DNA from: Nakamurella sp. A5-74
GTDB lineage: Bacteria; Actinomycetota; Actinomycetes; Mycobacteriales; Nakamurellaceae
Direction of reading: 5' to 3'
DNA: 64,000 nt
Assembly (NCBI RefSeq): GCF_040438885.1
Contig: NZ_CP159218.1
Location: 620,001 to 684,000 of the forward strand
Under the pieces are notes generated by a model. The model was not told where the DNA came from. It worked only from the letters and a program-made list of their open reading frames with translations, and ran no database searches. Each line of letters begins with the position of its first letter. The first letter of the stretch is position 1. Below, piece after piece: positions 46,466 through 54,940 of the stretch. Position numbers and translations under genes: made by a program.

Positions 46466-47233
46466 TCAGGTGAGAGAACCGCGAATCAGCGCTCCCACCC
46501 GGGACGCCACCTGCCGGAGGCGGGTCTCAGTGACCGCCTCCCGGGCGTCGAAACTCGCCGGCCGCGCAGATACCGCGACCGCCCCGATGAGTGCGGCGTC
46601 GGCACCGCGGACCGGGGCGGCCGCGCAGGCCCAACCGGCCAGGAACTCCTCGTGCTCCCACGCGATCCCGCGTCGGCCGACATTCTGCAGCTCGTACGCG
46701 AGTCGGTCGCGCTCGGTGGTGGTGCGGGCAGTCAGGGCGCGCAGACCGTGCCTGGCCAAGTACTCGTCGCGCGAGTCCGGCCCCCACTCGGCGAGCAGGA
46801 TCTTGCCGAACGCGGTGGCGTGCGGGACTTCGTGGAAACCGAAGCGCAATGGCTGCAACCTGGGGCAATCCGGTGAGTCGACCACGTGCACGAGCACCAG
46901 TTCGGCGCCCCGCAGGACCGCCAGATAGGCGGCAAAGCCGGTGGAGGAGTGCAGCCGGGCGATCTCCGCCGTCACCGGCCTCGACAGGCCGAGCTGCCGA
47001 TGCAGGGAAAGGCCCAATTGGTGCAGCTTGTGGCCGAGTTCGTAGCGACGCTCGTGCCGGATGTGCACCAGGTAGTCGCTCTCGACGAGATCCCTGGCCA
47101 ATCGATAGACGGTCGGCAGCGCGAGATCCAGCGCGTCGGCGATCTCCTTGGCGCCGGCGCCGCCGCGGTCGGCGACGACCTCCAGGATCGCCAGCGATCG
47201 GGCCACCGGGCCGACCGCTGCCGGGGTGGACAT
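46466..47233 (-). CDS. IclR-family transcriptional regulator
   Basis: This 255-residue regulator has an N-terminal winged helix (AKEIADALDLALPTVYRLAR, about 28-47) and a GAF-like effector domain with the conserved PHATAFGKILLA (about 136-147) and a late small-molecule face around AAPVRGADAALIGAVAVS. It lies just upstream of the subunit 3/GMC pair on the same strand and is divergent from the ABM gene, so it probably controls one or both in response to the GMC substrate or product. Confidence 0.93.
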   Translation of the reverse strand: MSTPAAVGPVARSLAILEVVADRGGAGAKEIADALDLALPTVYRLARDLVESDYLVHIRHERRYELGHKLHQLGLSLHRQLGLSRPVTAEIARLHSSTGFAAYLAVLRGAELVLVHVVDSPDCPRLQPLRFGFHEVPHATAFGKILLAEWGPDSRDEYLARHGLRALTARTTTERDRLAYELQNVGRRGIAWEHEEFLAGWACAAAPVRGADAALIGAVAVSARPASFDAREAVTETRLRQVASRVGALIRGSLT

Positions 47234-47343
47234 GCCTCCATCCTGCCCGTGCTTCCTTGACGGGGGAAGGGACGGTGGCGACCATGGAACTCCGGTCGCC
47301 TCGTGGCCGGATCACACATCGGCAGCGCCGCCCAGGAGGCACC

Positions 47344-47664
47344 GTGTACTTCATCGTCGTGAAATTCAAGGCCAGGCCCGAGCACACCGACACCTTCCTG
47401 GACAGTGTCGACGAGTTCACCCGAGCCACCCGTCAGGAGCCGGGAAACCTGTGGTTCGAGTGGTCCCGCAGCGTCGAGGAACCGGACACCTTCGTCCTGG
47501 TCGAAGCTTTCACCGACGACGGTGCCGGGCCCCACGTCAACTCCGACCACTTCAGGAAGGCGATGGTCGACATGAAGCCGCTGGTCGCTGAGACCCCGAA
47601 GATTGTCTCCAGGCAGGTCGAGGGCGACGGTTGGGGCGAGATGGGTGAGCTGCAGGTCGACTGA
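47344..47664 (+). CDS. ABM-domain antibiotic biosynthesis monooxygenase-like protein
   Basis: This 106-residue protein is a dimeric alpha-beta barrel with FIVVKFKARPEHTDTFLDSV at the start, LWFEWSRSVEEPDTFVLVEAF in the middle and HVNSDHFRKAM at the end. The layout matches small cofactor-free monooxygenases such as YgiN. The GTG at 47344 follows AGGAGG at 4 bases. It is divergent from the IclR gene (110-base gap). Confidence 0.9.
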   Translation: MYFIVVKFKARPEHTDTFLDSVDEFTRATRQEPGNLWFEWSRSVEEPDTFVLVEAFTDDGAGPHVNSDHFRKAMVDMKPLVAETPKIVSRQVEGDGWGEMGELQVD

Positions 47665-47700
47665 CCGGGCACGGCCCTGAGGTGGCAGGGGGCTTGTCTG

Positions 47701-47784
47701 AACGCTGGCCAAACCGGCAGACGCTGGCAAAGTTCTGCCAGCGTTCGTGCCTTCTGCCAGCGTTCAGGTCCTTCGCCAGCGTTC
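47701..47784. repeat. Nested palindrome built from the word CGCTGGC
   Basis: Two direct copies (AACGCTGGC at 47701, ACGCTGGCA at 47721) are followed by inverted copies (TGCCAGCGT at 47736, GCCAGCGTT at 47756, and a third at 47775). The inner pair forms a perfect 9-bp hairpin with a 6-base loop, and the outer pair can stack outside it. It fills the convergent gap between the ABM and FUSC genes and probably ends transcription. Confidence 0.85.
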
Positions 47785-47827
47785 GGGCGCCAAGTTCCGG
47801 GCGCCGAAGACCGCCGCCGACGGCGGC

Positions 47828-50101
47828 TCAGCGGCCGCGTGGGCTGAGCAGCGACAGTGCGTCGGCCAACCGACCGAGCTGCAGCCCGACGGGTGACACC
47901 GGGCCGGCGGGCCGCGCCTGCTCGGGGTAGTGCACCAGCTCCAGCAGATCGCCCACCCGGTCGCCCAGGTCGCTGCCGCCGTCCTCGGCGTTGATCAGGT
48001 GCTCTGCCCCGGCCAACCGGCGACAGTCCGTCGCCAACAGTTCGCAGATCTGAGCCAGCTGTTCGTGGGCCCCGGTCGATCTGGCGTCGTCACCGGTGTC
48101 TGCCGGCTCGTGGGCCGCCGTCACGGCGATCTTGCGGCAGGTGGCCGCGATGCTGCCGATGACGGCGACCCGATGGCGCAGCCCCTGACGACGGGAGCCG
48201 AAGAACCGGGCATGGACCAGGGATTCGGCCAACGCCTCCAGCTGCCGGGCGGCGTCGTCCAGCCGGATGGCGGACGTCAGGAGCCCCGGGTCGTCGTCAC
48301 CCGTGCGCAGCACTCCAGCAGCACCGTCCAACAGATCGGCCGCGGTGTTCAACAGCGTGCGGCGCGCGGTGCGCACGGTGTCGAGGGTGCTGGTGGGCAG
48401 CACGGCCAGGCCCACCACCGCGCCGATCACCGCGCCGGCGATCGTCTCCTCCAGGCGCAGCACCAGGAATTCATCGGAGAACGTTCGCAGCAGACCGTAG
48501 AGCTGTCCGAGGGCGACGGTGATCATCAGGACCATGCCGGCGTAGCTGAAGGAGAAGAAGTACCAGGCGAGCGCGAGCGCACCGAGCAGCACTGCGAACG
48601 CCAGCGGGACGTTGCCGGCGGTCACGTTCGCCAGCGCCACGGCGATCACCAGGCCGGCGGTGGTGCCGAGCACTCGTGCGATGCTGCGGCGAAGCGTCTC
48701 GCTGGCGGTGGCAGCGTTGGTGAAGGAGATGAACGCGGCGATCACCGCCCAGTAGTAGCGCTGCGGGGAGATGAGGTGTCCGACCAGGATCGCCAGGGCC
48801 GCAGCCAGCGCGGCTTGGATGGCCTGTCGGGTGGTCAGGGGCAGGGCCAGGATCGCGTCGGACGCGCGTCGGCGCAGCGATCGGGGTCCGCCGGCACGCT
48901 CTGCCAACCGGTCGGCCAGTGCTTCCTCGGCCAGCTGCGCGGTTCCCGGCAGACGGCCGGCCCGCAACGTCACCACCGACTCGTAGTCCTCGAGATCTTC
49001 TGCCGCGTCGTCGGTTCCGGCAGTGAGCACCTCGCCCGAACGCCACTCCTGGGACAGCCGCAGGAGCCGGTCGGCGGCCCGCCCGACCCGCTGCAGGGCC
49101 GCCGGACGCTCGCCGTCCAACAGCGCGGCCACCTCGGAAGCGGCGAGGTCGTACTCGGCCCAGCCCAACGATTCCAGCATCCGGCGGAGTTCCTGCGACT
49201 CGGACACCTGCAGACCCTCGACCGCCGGGGCGGTGACGCCGCGGAGCAGATCGTCGGTGGCGATCTCCAGGTCGATCACCCACTGCCGCACCCGCGTGGG
49301 GGACACCCCCTCGGGAAGCGTCCGGGCCTCCGAGAGCTGGCCGTCGATCAGCAGCGCGATCTCACCCAGCTGGACGAGCTGGCTGCGCAGCCGTCTCGCC
49401 GGATTGCTCGGATGCTCGTCGTCGGCGGCGTCGAGCACGGAGATCAACTCGGCGATGGCCGAACGGCACCGGGCCCGGAAGGCGTTGACCGTGCTGAGCA
49501 GCCGACTTGCGGGGTCTTCGTAAAGCACGGTGCACAGCAGCAGCGACACCCAGGCGACCGAGGCGGTGATCACCAGCAGGATGTCCGGCAGCTCCCGCAC
49601 CGGAGGATCCAGGAACAGGATGAAGAAGAACGACTGCCAGCACAGCATCCCGTACGACACCCAGGCTCCGCCGAAGCGTCGGACCCAGACCACCAGGAAC
49701 GAGACGCCGACGAACAGCACCAGCTCGGCGGTGTGCCACGGCGCGGTGAGGGTGGCCAGCGAGGCTCCGATCAGGGCAGCAGGTAGACCGGGCAGGGCGG
49801 TGAGAATCGTTCTGCGCCTCGTGTTCTCGCGGACGCCTGAGGACAGCAGCATGGCGACGACAGCGCCCAGCAGCATGGCCAGGACCGGCGGCTGGCCGAG
49901 CGCGATCGCGAGCAACCACTGCAGCAGCAACGTGCTGGCGATGCAGGTGGCGACCTTGATCCCCAGGCGTAGATGCGTCAGGCCAGGGTCGGAGGCGATC
50001 ACCCGGTCGACGAGGTCGCGGCGACGGATCCCCAGTCGCGCTCGGCTCAGCGGGGTGCGGGCGAGCTGCTCCCGCACCATCTGCCGCCCGGGGATCTGCA
50101 C
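47828..50101 (-). CDS. FUSC-family inner membrane protein (YccS/aromatic acid exporter type)
   Basis: This 757-residue protein has an N-terminal block of about six helices (about 40-200), a long cytosolic helical region with Glu/Ala-rich segments, and a second block of about six helices (about 410-590) containing LTTRQAIQAALAAALAILVG and YYWAVIAAFISFTNAATASE, typical of FUSC proteins. A C-terminal cytosolic helical domain ends LSLLSPRGR. Members such as AaeB export aromatic acids; the substrate here is unknown. The GTG at 50101 follows GAGGAC. It lies 37 bases after the response regulator stop and may share its transcript. Confidence 0.88.
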   Translation of the reverse strand: MQIPGRQMVREQLARTPLSRARLGIRRRDLVDRVIASDPGLTHLRLGIKVATCIASTLLLQWLLAIALGQPPVLAMLLGAVVAMLLSSGVRENTRRRTILTALPGLPAALIGASLATLTAPWHTAELVLFVGVSFLVVWVRRFGGAWVSYGMLCWQSFFFILFLDPPVRELPDILLVITASVAWVSLLLCTVLYEDPASRLLSTVNAFRARCRSAIAELISVLDAADDEHPSNPARRLRSQLVQLGEIALLIDGQLSEARTLPEGVSPTRVRQWVIDLEIATDDLLRGVTAPAVEGLQVSESQELRRMLESLGWAEYDLAASEVAALLDGERPAALQRVGRAADRLLRLSQEWRSGEVLTAGTDDAAEDLEDYESVVTLRAGRLPGTAQLAEEALADRLAERAGGPRSLRRRASDAILALPLTTRQAIQAALAAALAILVGHLISPQRYYWAVIAAFISFTNAATASETLRRSIARVLGTTAGLVIAVALANVTAGNVPLAFAVLLGALALAWYFFSFSYAGMVLMITVALGQLYGLLRTFSDEFLVLRLEETIAGAVIGAVVGLAVLPTSTLDTVRTARRTLLNTAADLLDGAAGVLRTGDDDPGLLTSAIRLDDAARQLEALAESLVHARFFGSRRQGLRHRVAVIGSIAATCRKIAVTAAHEPADTGDDARSTGAHEQLAQICELLATDCRRLAGAEHLINAEDGGSDLGDRVGDLLELVHYPEQARPAGPVSPVGLQLGRLADALSLLSPRGR

Positions 50102-50138
50102 GTCCTCACTCTTCCACCGCGGGTGTCGCGGCCGGTGC

Positions 50139-50783
50139 TCAGGAGCGTAGGAACTCCAGGACCGCCAACACTCTGCGGTTGGCCGAGTCGTCCTGGTGCA
50201 GACCGAGCTTGCCGAAGATCCGCTGGATGTGTTTGGTCACGGCACCTTCGGTCACGACCATGGCCTCCGCGATGGACAGGTTGGACTTGCCCTGGGCCAT
50301 CAACGAAATGACCTCACGCTCACGGGGGGTGAGCTGCTCGACCGGTGACGAGCGCCGACGGGCGGCCATCACCTGCGCAACCACCTGGGGATCGAGAACG
50401 GTACCGCCGGCGGCAACCCGCTCCACGGAGTCCAGGAACTCCTCGATGTCCGACACCCGATCCTTCAGCAGGTAGCCGATGCTGCCGGAACCGGTGGCCA
50501 ACAGCTCGTCGGCATAAGAGATCTCCACGTACTGCGAGAGCACGAGAATGGGTGCAGCAGACCAACTCCGGCGCACCTCGACGGCCGCGCGCATGCCTTC
50601 GTCGGTGTGTGACGGTGGCATCCGGACGTCGACCAGGGCGACGTCCGGACGGTGCCGCAGTACGGCGCTGACGAACGACAGCCCGTCACCGACCGCTTCG
50701 AGGACCTCGTGACCGCTCTCGACGAGCAGCCGCTCCAGACCCTCCCGGAGCAACAACGAGTCGTCAGCCATCACGATGCGCAT
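50139..50783 (-). CDS. NarL/LuxR-family response regulator
   Basis: This 214-residue regulator has a receiver domain with the acidic pair Asp7-Asp8, the phosphoacceptor Asp52 in VALVDVRMP, and a conserved Lys in GYLLKDRV (about 105). A GerE-type helix-turn-helix follows (LTPREREVISLMAQGKSNLS, about 145-164, then IAEAMVVTEGAVTKHIQRI). The ATG lies 13 bases inside the end of the sensor kinase gene, so the pair is coupled. The FUSC permease downstream may be a target. Confidence 0.95.
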   Translation of the reverse strand: MRIVMADDSLLLREGLERLLVESGHEVLEAVGDGLSFVSAVLRHRPDVALVDVRMPPSHTDEGMRAAVEVRRSWSAAPILVLSQYVEISYADELLATGSGSIGYLLKDRVSDIEEFLDSVERVAAGGTVLDPQVVAQVMAARRRSSPVEQLTPREREVISLMAQGKSNLSIAEAMVVTEGAVTKHIQRIFGKLGLHQDDSANRRVLAVLEFLRS

Positions 50784-52144
50784 GGAATCTCCGCTACCAG
50801 TTCCGTTGGCCCACCGATCGGCGAGCTGAGGTTCATGATGCCGTCCACCCCGCGGATCCGGTCCGACAGGCCGACCAGGCCGTGCCCCTTCGCGAGGGTG
50901 GCCCCGCCGAGCCCGTTGTCGCTGACGCTCAACCGGAGCGTTCGATCGAGCATCTCGACGGTCACCACCACGTAGTCGGCCCTGGCGTGCTTGGCGATGT
51001 TGGTCAGCGCCTCGGAGATGACGAAGTAGACAGCGGTCTCGACATGGTCGGGGAGCTTCGGGGGTGCGTCGATGGTCAGGTGGACCGGCACCGCGCTGCG
51101 GGCGATGACCTCCTCGAGGGCAGCCTGCAGGCCGCGATCGGCGAGCACCGGCGGGGCGATTCCGCGGCTCAGGCTGCGCAACTCGTCGAGGGTGTCGCGG
51201 GTCTGGGCGATGGCCTCGTCGATCGTCTGTCGTGCTCGTTCCGGGTCGGTGCCCAACTGGCGCTTCGCCCGACCCAGATCCATCCCCAGCCGCACCAGTC
51301 GCTGCTGCGGCCCGTCATGGATGTCGCGCTCGAGACGACGCAACGAACCGGATTCGGCGATCCGTGCCGCCTCCTTACCCTGCACCTGGTACTGGATTTC
51401 CTGTTGCAGCGCAGCACGTCCGGAGAGCAGCAGGAGTGCCGGACCGGCGTCCAGCCAGACCGTGGCCCGGGCGACGAACGGCAGCGTCAGCAGGAACAGG
51501 ACGCCGAGCGCGGTGTAGAAGGCGAGCTGGGTCAGGTAGTCGCCGGACAGCCCCATCAGTTCCGGCAGCGATGTGTTGCCCTCCCCGTCCGGCAGCGACC
51601 AGCTCCACAGGATCCAGGTGATCCCACTCAGTGCTGCGGTCCACCAGGCCGCCAGCACGGAGAAGGAGATCGTCGCGGTGATGAAGCCGAACATCGCGTG
51701 CACGATGTCGAGCCAGGACTGTGGGTCCACCAGAGTGGTCAGCGCACGTCTGAGCGGGCCGCGTTCACTGCGGTGGTAGACCGGCGACGGCGCGTGCTGG
51801 TTCAAGGTCGCGCGGATCAGCCGGCGGCGGGTGACGGCGAATGCTCTGCCGATGTACGCGCAGAACGCGAGCACTGGCAGACCGACGACGATGAAGGACA
51901 GACCGAGTCCGACGCCGAAGAAGGCCCAGATGACCGGCACCGCGACGAGCGCGAGCGGGAACACCGCGAGGACGTAGCCGGTGTCCCGCAGGGTGCGCCG
52001 GACGAGACCGGGCCGTGGCCGCTGCTGGGTGCCGAGGCTCTCGTGTCCTGCCTGCGGATGGACGGTCACAGTGCTCAGTGTGCGCGGGTCGATCGGGCCC
52101 CACCCGTCGTCCGGCGCAGCGTGCACGAATTCTGCCGTGTTCAT
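50771..52144 (-). CDS. Sensor histidine kinase (HisKA_3 type) with membrane sensor domain
   Basis: This 457-residue kinase has a hydrophilic N-terminus (1-55), two helix pairs (about 60-105 and 145-250) forming a membrane sensor region, a dimerisation/phosphoacceptor helix with LERDIHDGPQQRLVRLGMDL (His near 275), and an HATPase domain with VISEALTNIAKHARA (about 380) and VSDNGLGG. It phosphorylates the overlapping response regulator. A Met two codons earlier (52150) is possible. The signal is unknown; cell-envelope stress is a common input for this class. Confidence 0.93.
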   Translation of the reverse strand: MNTAEFVHAAPDDGWGPIDPRTLSTVTVHPQAGHESLGTQQRPRPGLVRRTLRDTGYVLAVFPLALVAVPVIWAFFGVGLGLSFIVVGLPVLAFCAYIGRAFAVTRRRLIRATLNQHAPSPVYHRSERGPLRRALTTLVDPQSWLDIVHAMFGFITATISFSVLAAWWTAALSGITWILWSWSLPDGEGNTSLPELMGLSGDYLTQLAFYTALGVLFLLTLPFVARATVWLDAGPALLLLSGRAALQQEIQYQVQGKEAARIAESGSLRRLERDIHDGPQQRLVRLGMDLGRAKRQLGTDPERARQTIDEAIAQTRDTLDELRSLSRGIAPPVLADRGLQAALEEVIARSAVPVHLTIDAPPKLPDHVETAVYFVISEALTNIAKHARADYVVVTVEMLDRTLRLSVSDNGLGGATLAKGHGLVGLSDRIRGVDGIMNLSSPIGGPTELVAEIPCAS

Positions 52145-52246
52145 GCCCATGACGGTAGGCAGCGGGATGACGCCCGGACATCCCGTCGACCCCCCGATCC
52201 GATGTCCACCCAGCTGCACATCAGCCCCGCCGCACCGGCCCCTTAC

Positions 52247-52375
52247 GGTGGTCCCCTTCGACTCCTTCGTCGCTCAGGACAAGGAGCAAGCGAGGGACGA
52301 GCGCGTCGAGACCCCGTCAGCTGATCGACCGGTCGTCATCGATCGGGATCTCGACTCGTTCCTCGCTCGATCACC
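52247..52375. repeat. GTCGAG-family repeat; inverse copy of 34597-34668
   Basis: Bases 52247-52318 match the reverse complement of 34597-34668 at 67 of 72 positions. A second family segment (GATCTCGACTCGTTCCTCGC, near 52350-52369) follows, shared with the pair at 43997-44212. No gene is seen between the kinase start and the stop at 52379. Confidence 0.9.
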
Positions 52376-52378
52376 GAC

Positions 52379-53140
52379 TCAGCGCGCGCCCCAACCGCCG
52401 TCCATGACGAGGTCCGATCCGGTGATGGATGCACTGGCCGGACCGCAGAGGAAAGCGACCGCCGCGGCGATCTCGGCGGGCTCCATCAGACGCTTCACCG
52501 GTGAGGACGCGAGGATCACCTTCTCCAGCACCTCGTCCTCCGGCATCCCGTGCGCCTTCGCCTGGTCGACGATCTGCTTCTGCACGAGCGGTGTGCGGAC
52601 GTAGCCGGGGTTGACGCAGTTGCTCGTCACCCCCTTGTCGGCACCCTCGAGGGCGATCACCTTGGAGAGCCCTTCGAGGCCATGCTTCGCCGTGACGTAG
52701 GCGGACTTGAACGGACTGGCGCGACGACCGTGGGCGGAGGAGATGTGCACCACCCGCCCCCAGCCGCGCTCATACATCCCGGGCAGCACCGCCCGGGTCA
52801 GCACGAACGGAGCGGTGAGCATCAACCGCTGGATGAACTCGAACTTCTCGATCGGGAAGTCCTGGATCGGTGCGACGTGCTGGACGCCGGCATTGTTGAC
52901 CAGGATGTCGACGCCGCCGGCCACATCGGCGACCGCGTCCGGCAGCCCGGCGATGTCCGACAGGTCGATGCCGAGCGCCCGTGCTCCGAGCTCGTCGACC
53001 AGCGGTTGCAGGCGGTCGGTGTCCAGGTCGACGACGATCACCGCGGCCCCCTGTTCGGCCAGTGTGCGGGCAACGGCGGCACCGATCCCGCTCGCAGCGC
53101 CGGTGACGAGGGCGGTCCTGCCGGAGAGCTCAGCTGTCAT
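52379..53140 (-). CDS. 3-hydroxybutyrate dehydrogenase (SDR)
   Basis: This 253-residue short-chain dehydrogenase has the NAD motif TGAASGIG (about 13-20), NNAG (about 85-88) and the catalytic HISSAHGRRASPFKSAYVTAKHG with Ser, Tyr and Lys in place. The last segment VKRLMEPAEIAAAVAFLCGP and ITGSDLVMDGGWGA match D-3-hydroxybutyrate dehydrogenases, which make acetoacetate from 3-hydroxybutyrate in PHB or ketone-body use. Other hydroxyacid substrates are possible. The ATG at 53140 is preferred over a GTG 9 bases earlier. Confidence 0.88.
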   Translation of the reverse strand: MTAELSGRTALVTGAASGIGAAVARTLAEQGAAVIVVDLDTDRLQPLVDELGARALGIDLSDIAGLPDAVADVAGGVDILVNNAGVQHVAPIQDFPIEKFEFIQRLMLTAPFVLTRAVLPGMYERGWGRVVHISSAHGRRASPFKSAYVTAKHGLEGLSKVIALEGADKGVTSNCVNPGYVRTPLVQKQIVDQAKAHGMPEDEVLEKVILASSPVKRLMEPAEIAAAVAFLCGPASASITGSDLVMDGGWGAR

Positions 53141-53179
53141 GACGACCACAGTAGATCCGCGCGTTACGTTGCCAGGGTT

Positions 53180-53674
53180 TCAGAATCCGCGGGAGCCGTC
53201 GATGCTCTCGCGGATGATGTCGGCGTGCCCGGCATGACGGGCTGTCTCCTCGATCAGGTGGAACAACACGTACCGCACGTTGCACACGATGATGTCCGCA
53301 CGGGCGCAGGGATCGTCCAACTCCCGCGCTGCGACGACGGCGTGGGAGCGCTCGATCTCCTGCCGATAGCGGCCGACCCAGTGTTGGACGGTGTCGCTCT
53401 CGTCGACGAAGCAGTCGGCATCCCGCGGCTCAGGACGCACCTCGGGCCAGCCGTCGGACGATTCGCCGCCGGCCATCACCACGTGGAACCATCGCTCCTC
53501 CCAGGTCGCTGCGTGCTTGATCAGGCCCAGCAGCGACAGTGCACTGGCGGTGGGGGCCGACCGCGCCTGTGGGTCGTCCAGGCCGAGGATCTTCTTGATC
53601 AGCCCCTCGCGCTGCTGGTCCAGGAAGCTGCTCAGCGCGGACCGCTCGGAGGTCAGGCTCAGCTGCTCGTCCAT
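53180..53674 (-). CDS. DinB-like (DUF664) protein, copy 1
   Basis: This 164-residue protein is a four-helix DinB-like protein. It has LLGLIKHAATWEERWF with the first metal-site His (about 55), and the C-terminal HLIEETARHAGHADIIRESI (about 140-159) with the second and third His. Such proteins bind Zn or Ni and act in mycothiol- or bacillithiol-dependent reactions in several actinobacteria. A paralogue with the same ending lies at 54341-54847. The MshB call in this window fits a mycothiol link, but the substrate is unknown. Confidence 0.87.
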   Translation of the reverse strand: MDEQLSLTSERSALSSFLDQQREGLIKKILGLDDPQARSAPTASALSLLGLIKHAATWEERWFHVVMAGGESSDGWPEVRPEPRDADCFVDESDTVQHWVGRYRQEIERSHAVVAARELDDPCARADIIVCNVRYVLFHLIEETARHAGHADIIRESIDGSRGF

Positions 53675-53749
53675 GGGTGCGAATCTACGGGGAACCGGCG
53701 AACCCGCGCCGAGATGCAGCCCGGACCGGGCGGACGGAGACTGGTCGGC

Positions 53750-54325
53750 GTGACGACCAGGGAACATGCCGAGGCCGCGATGCGCAGGATGCTACCGGGA
53801 ACGACGCGCTGGGCGGTCATCGCTGCGCACGCCGCGATGTGGAGCGTGGTGCCGTCAGCGATCTGGCGCACGGCAGTAGGCGTCGGCATCCCCCTCGGCT
53901 GGACCCAGGAACACCTGGACCGCGAACGGATCCCAGGCTTCGGCACCGTCTACGTGATCACGCTCAGCGTGCTGTCGATCGCCGCCGCGTCGCTCACCAT
54001 CGGTCTCATCCGTCCGTGGGGAGAACGGTTCCCGCGTGGGATCCCGGTGGTCGGTGGACGGCGGTTGCCCATCGCGCCGATCGCGGCTGTGGCGATGATC
54101 GGGGCTGTGGTGGTCGCGGTGATCGTCGTGCAGAGCATCGCCCACTGGTCGTCGGTGAGCGGTTTCGCCGACCGGCCGGTGTCGTTCTGGTCGGTGCTGA
54201 TGCTGCTGTGTTACCTGCCGGCGATCGCCTGGTCCCCGCTGCTGGCGGCAGTCACGGTCGCGTACGTGCGCCGGCGGACGGCGTACCGGGAAGCCGAGGT
54301 TGCTTCTCCGGTGGTTCGTTCATAG
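53750..54325 (+). CDS. Four-helix membrane protein of unknown function
   Basis: This 191-residue protein has four likely membrane helices (about 22-42, 63-85, 108-128 and 145-165) and the Arg-rich tail AYVRRRTAYREAEVA. The N-terminal Met codons at several places leave the start open; the GTG at 53750 gives the longest plausible form. I recognise no family. It sits between two DinB-like genes that face it from the other strand. Confidence 0.7.
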   Translation: MTTREHAEAAMRRMLPGTTRWAVIAAHAAMWSVVPSAIWRTAVGVGIPLGWTQEHLDRERIPGFGTVYVITLSVLSIAAASLTIGLIRPWGERFPRGIPVVGGRRLPIAPIAAVAMIGAVVVAVIVVQSIAHWSSVSGFADRPVSFWSVLMLLCYLPAIAWSPLLAAVTVAYVRRRTAYREAEVASPVVRS

Positions 54326-54340
54326 CCGCGCGCTCGGCCC

Positions 54341-54847
54341 TCATTCCCCGGTGACCCCGTCGATCGACTGCCGGATCAGGTCGGCGTGCCCCGCGTGCCG
54401 GCCGTACTCCTCGATGAGATGGGTGAGCACCCAGCGGGCGGAGAAGTGCATTCCCCGGCTGTTGGCGCGGGCACTGATCCGGTCGAGATCGGTGGGGAAG
54501 TCCGTCCGGGACGTCTCGACGGTGGCCCGCCAGAGGCTGCGGGTCTGCTCGGGGGAGTCGTCGGCTGCCGAGTGCCAGTCCCAGTCGGCATCGTCGTCCC
54601 ACGGAGCGGAATCCCACGGCGCGGCCGGTTCACGGCCGAGCAGGATGTGGCCCACCCAGTAGTCCTCGACGTAGGCGAGGTGCTTGAGCATGCCGCCGAG
54701 TGTCATGTCCGATGGCGCCAGCGTCACGGCCAGGCCGGCGGAGTCCAGCCCTTCCGTTTTGAGCCAGATGGTTTCCCGGAGGAAGTCGGCGAACCCGCTG
54801 AGGGTCTCGAACTCGGTGCCGTCGAGCGGGGGGTCTGTGCGCGCCAT
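54341..54847 (-). CDS. DinB-like (DUF664) protein, copy 2
   Basis: This 168-residue protein has the same layout as the one at 53180-53674: LGGMLKHLAYVEDYWVGHIL with a His near residue 56, and the ending HLIEEYGRHAGHADLIRQSI (about 144-163). Four-helix bundle and metal site are both kept. The two copies are similar only in the conserved blocks, so the duplication is not recent. The Fpg/Nei gene starts 93 bases away on the other strand. Confidence 0.87.
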   Translation of the reverse strand: MARTDPPLDGTEFETLSGFADFLRETIWLKTEGLDSAGLAVTLAPSDMTLGGMLKHLAYVEDYWVGHILLGREPAAPWDSAPWDDDADWDWHSAADDSPEQTRSLWRATVETSRTDFPTDLDRISARANSRGMHFSARWVLTHLIEEYGRHAGHADLIRQSIDGVTGE

Positions 54848-54940
54848 GGTGCCCAGCAGACCAGACGGACCTCGCGCCGTGCCACTGGGTTGTCGAGCGC
54901 ACCTCTGGCGCGCCGGCCCCGGACCGGATTGACTGGACCC

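Noticed and set aside
47930-49786. A 618-codon plus-strand frame opposite the FUSC gene
   Set aside because: Composition is Gly/Gln/Arg-rich shadow text; the minus-strand FUSC protein is clear.
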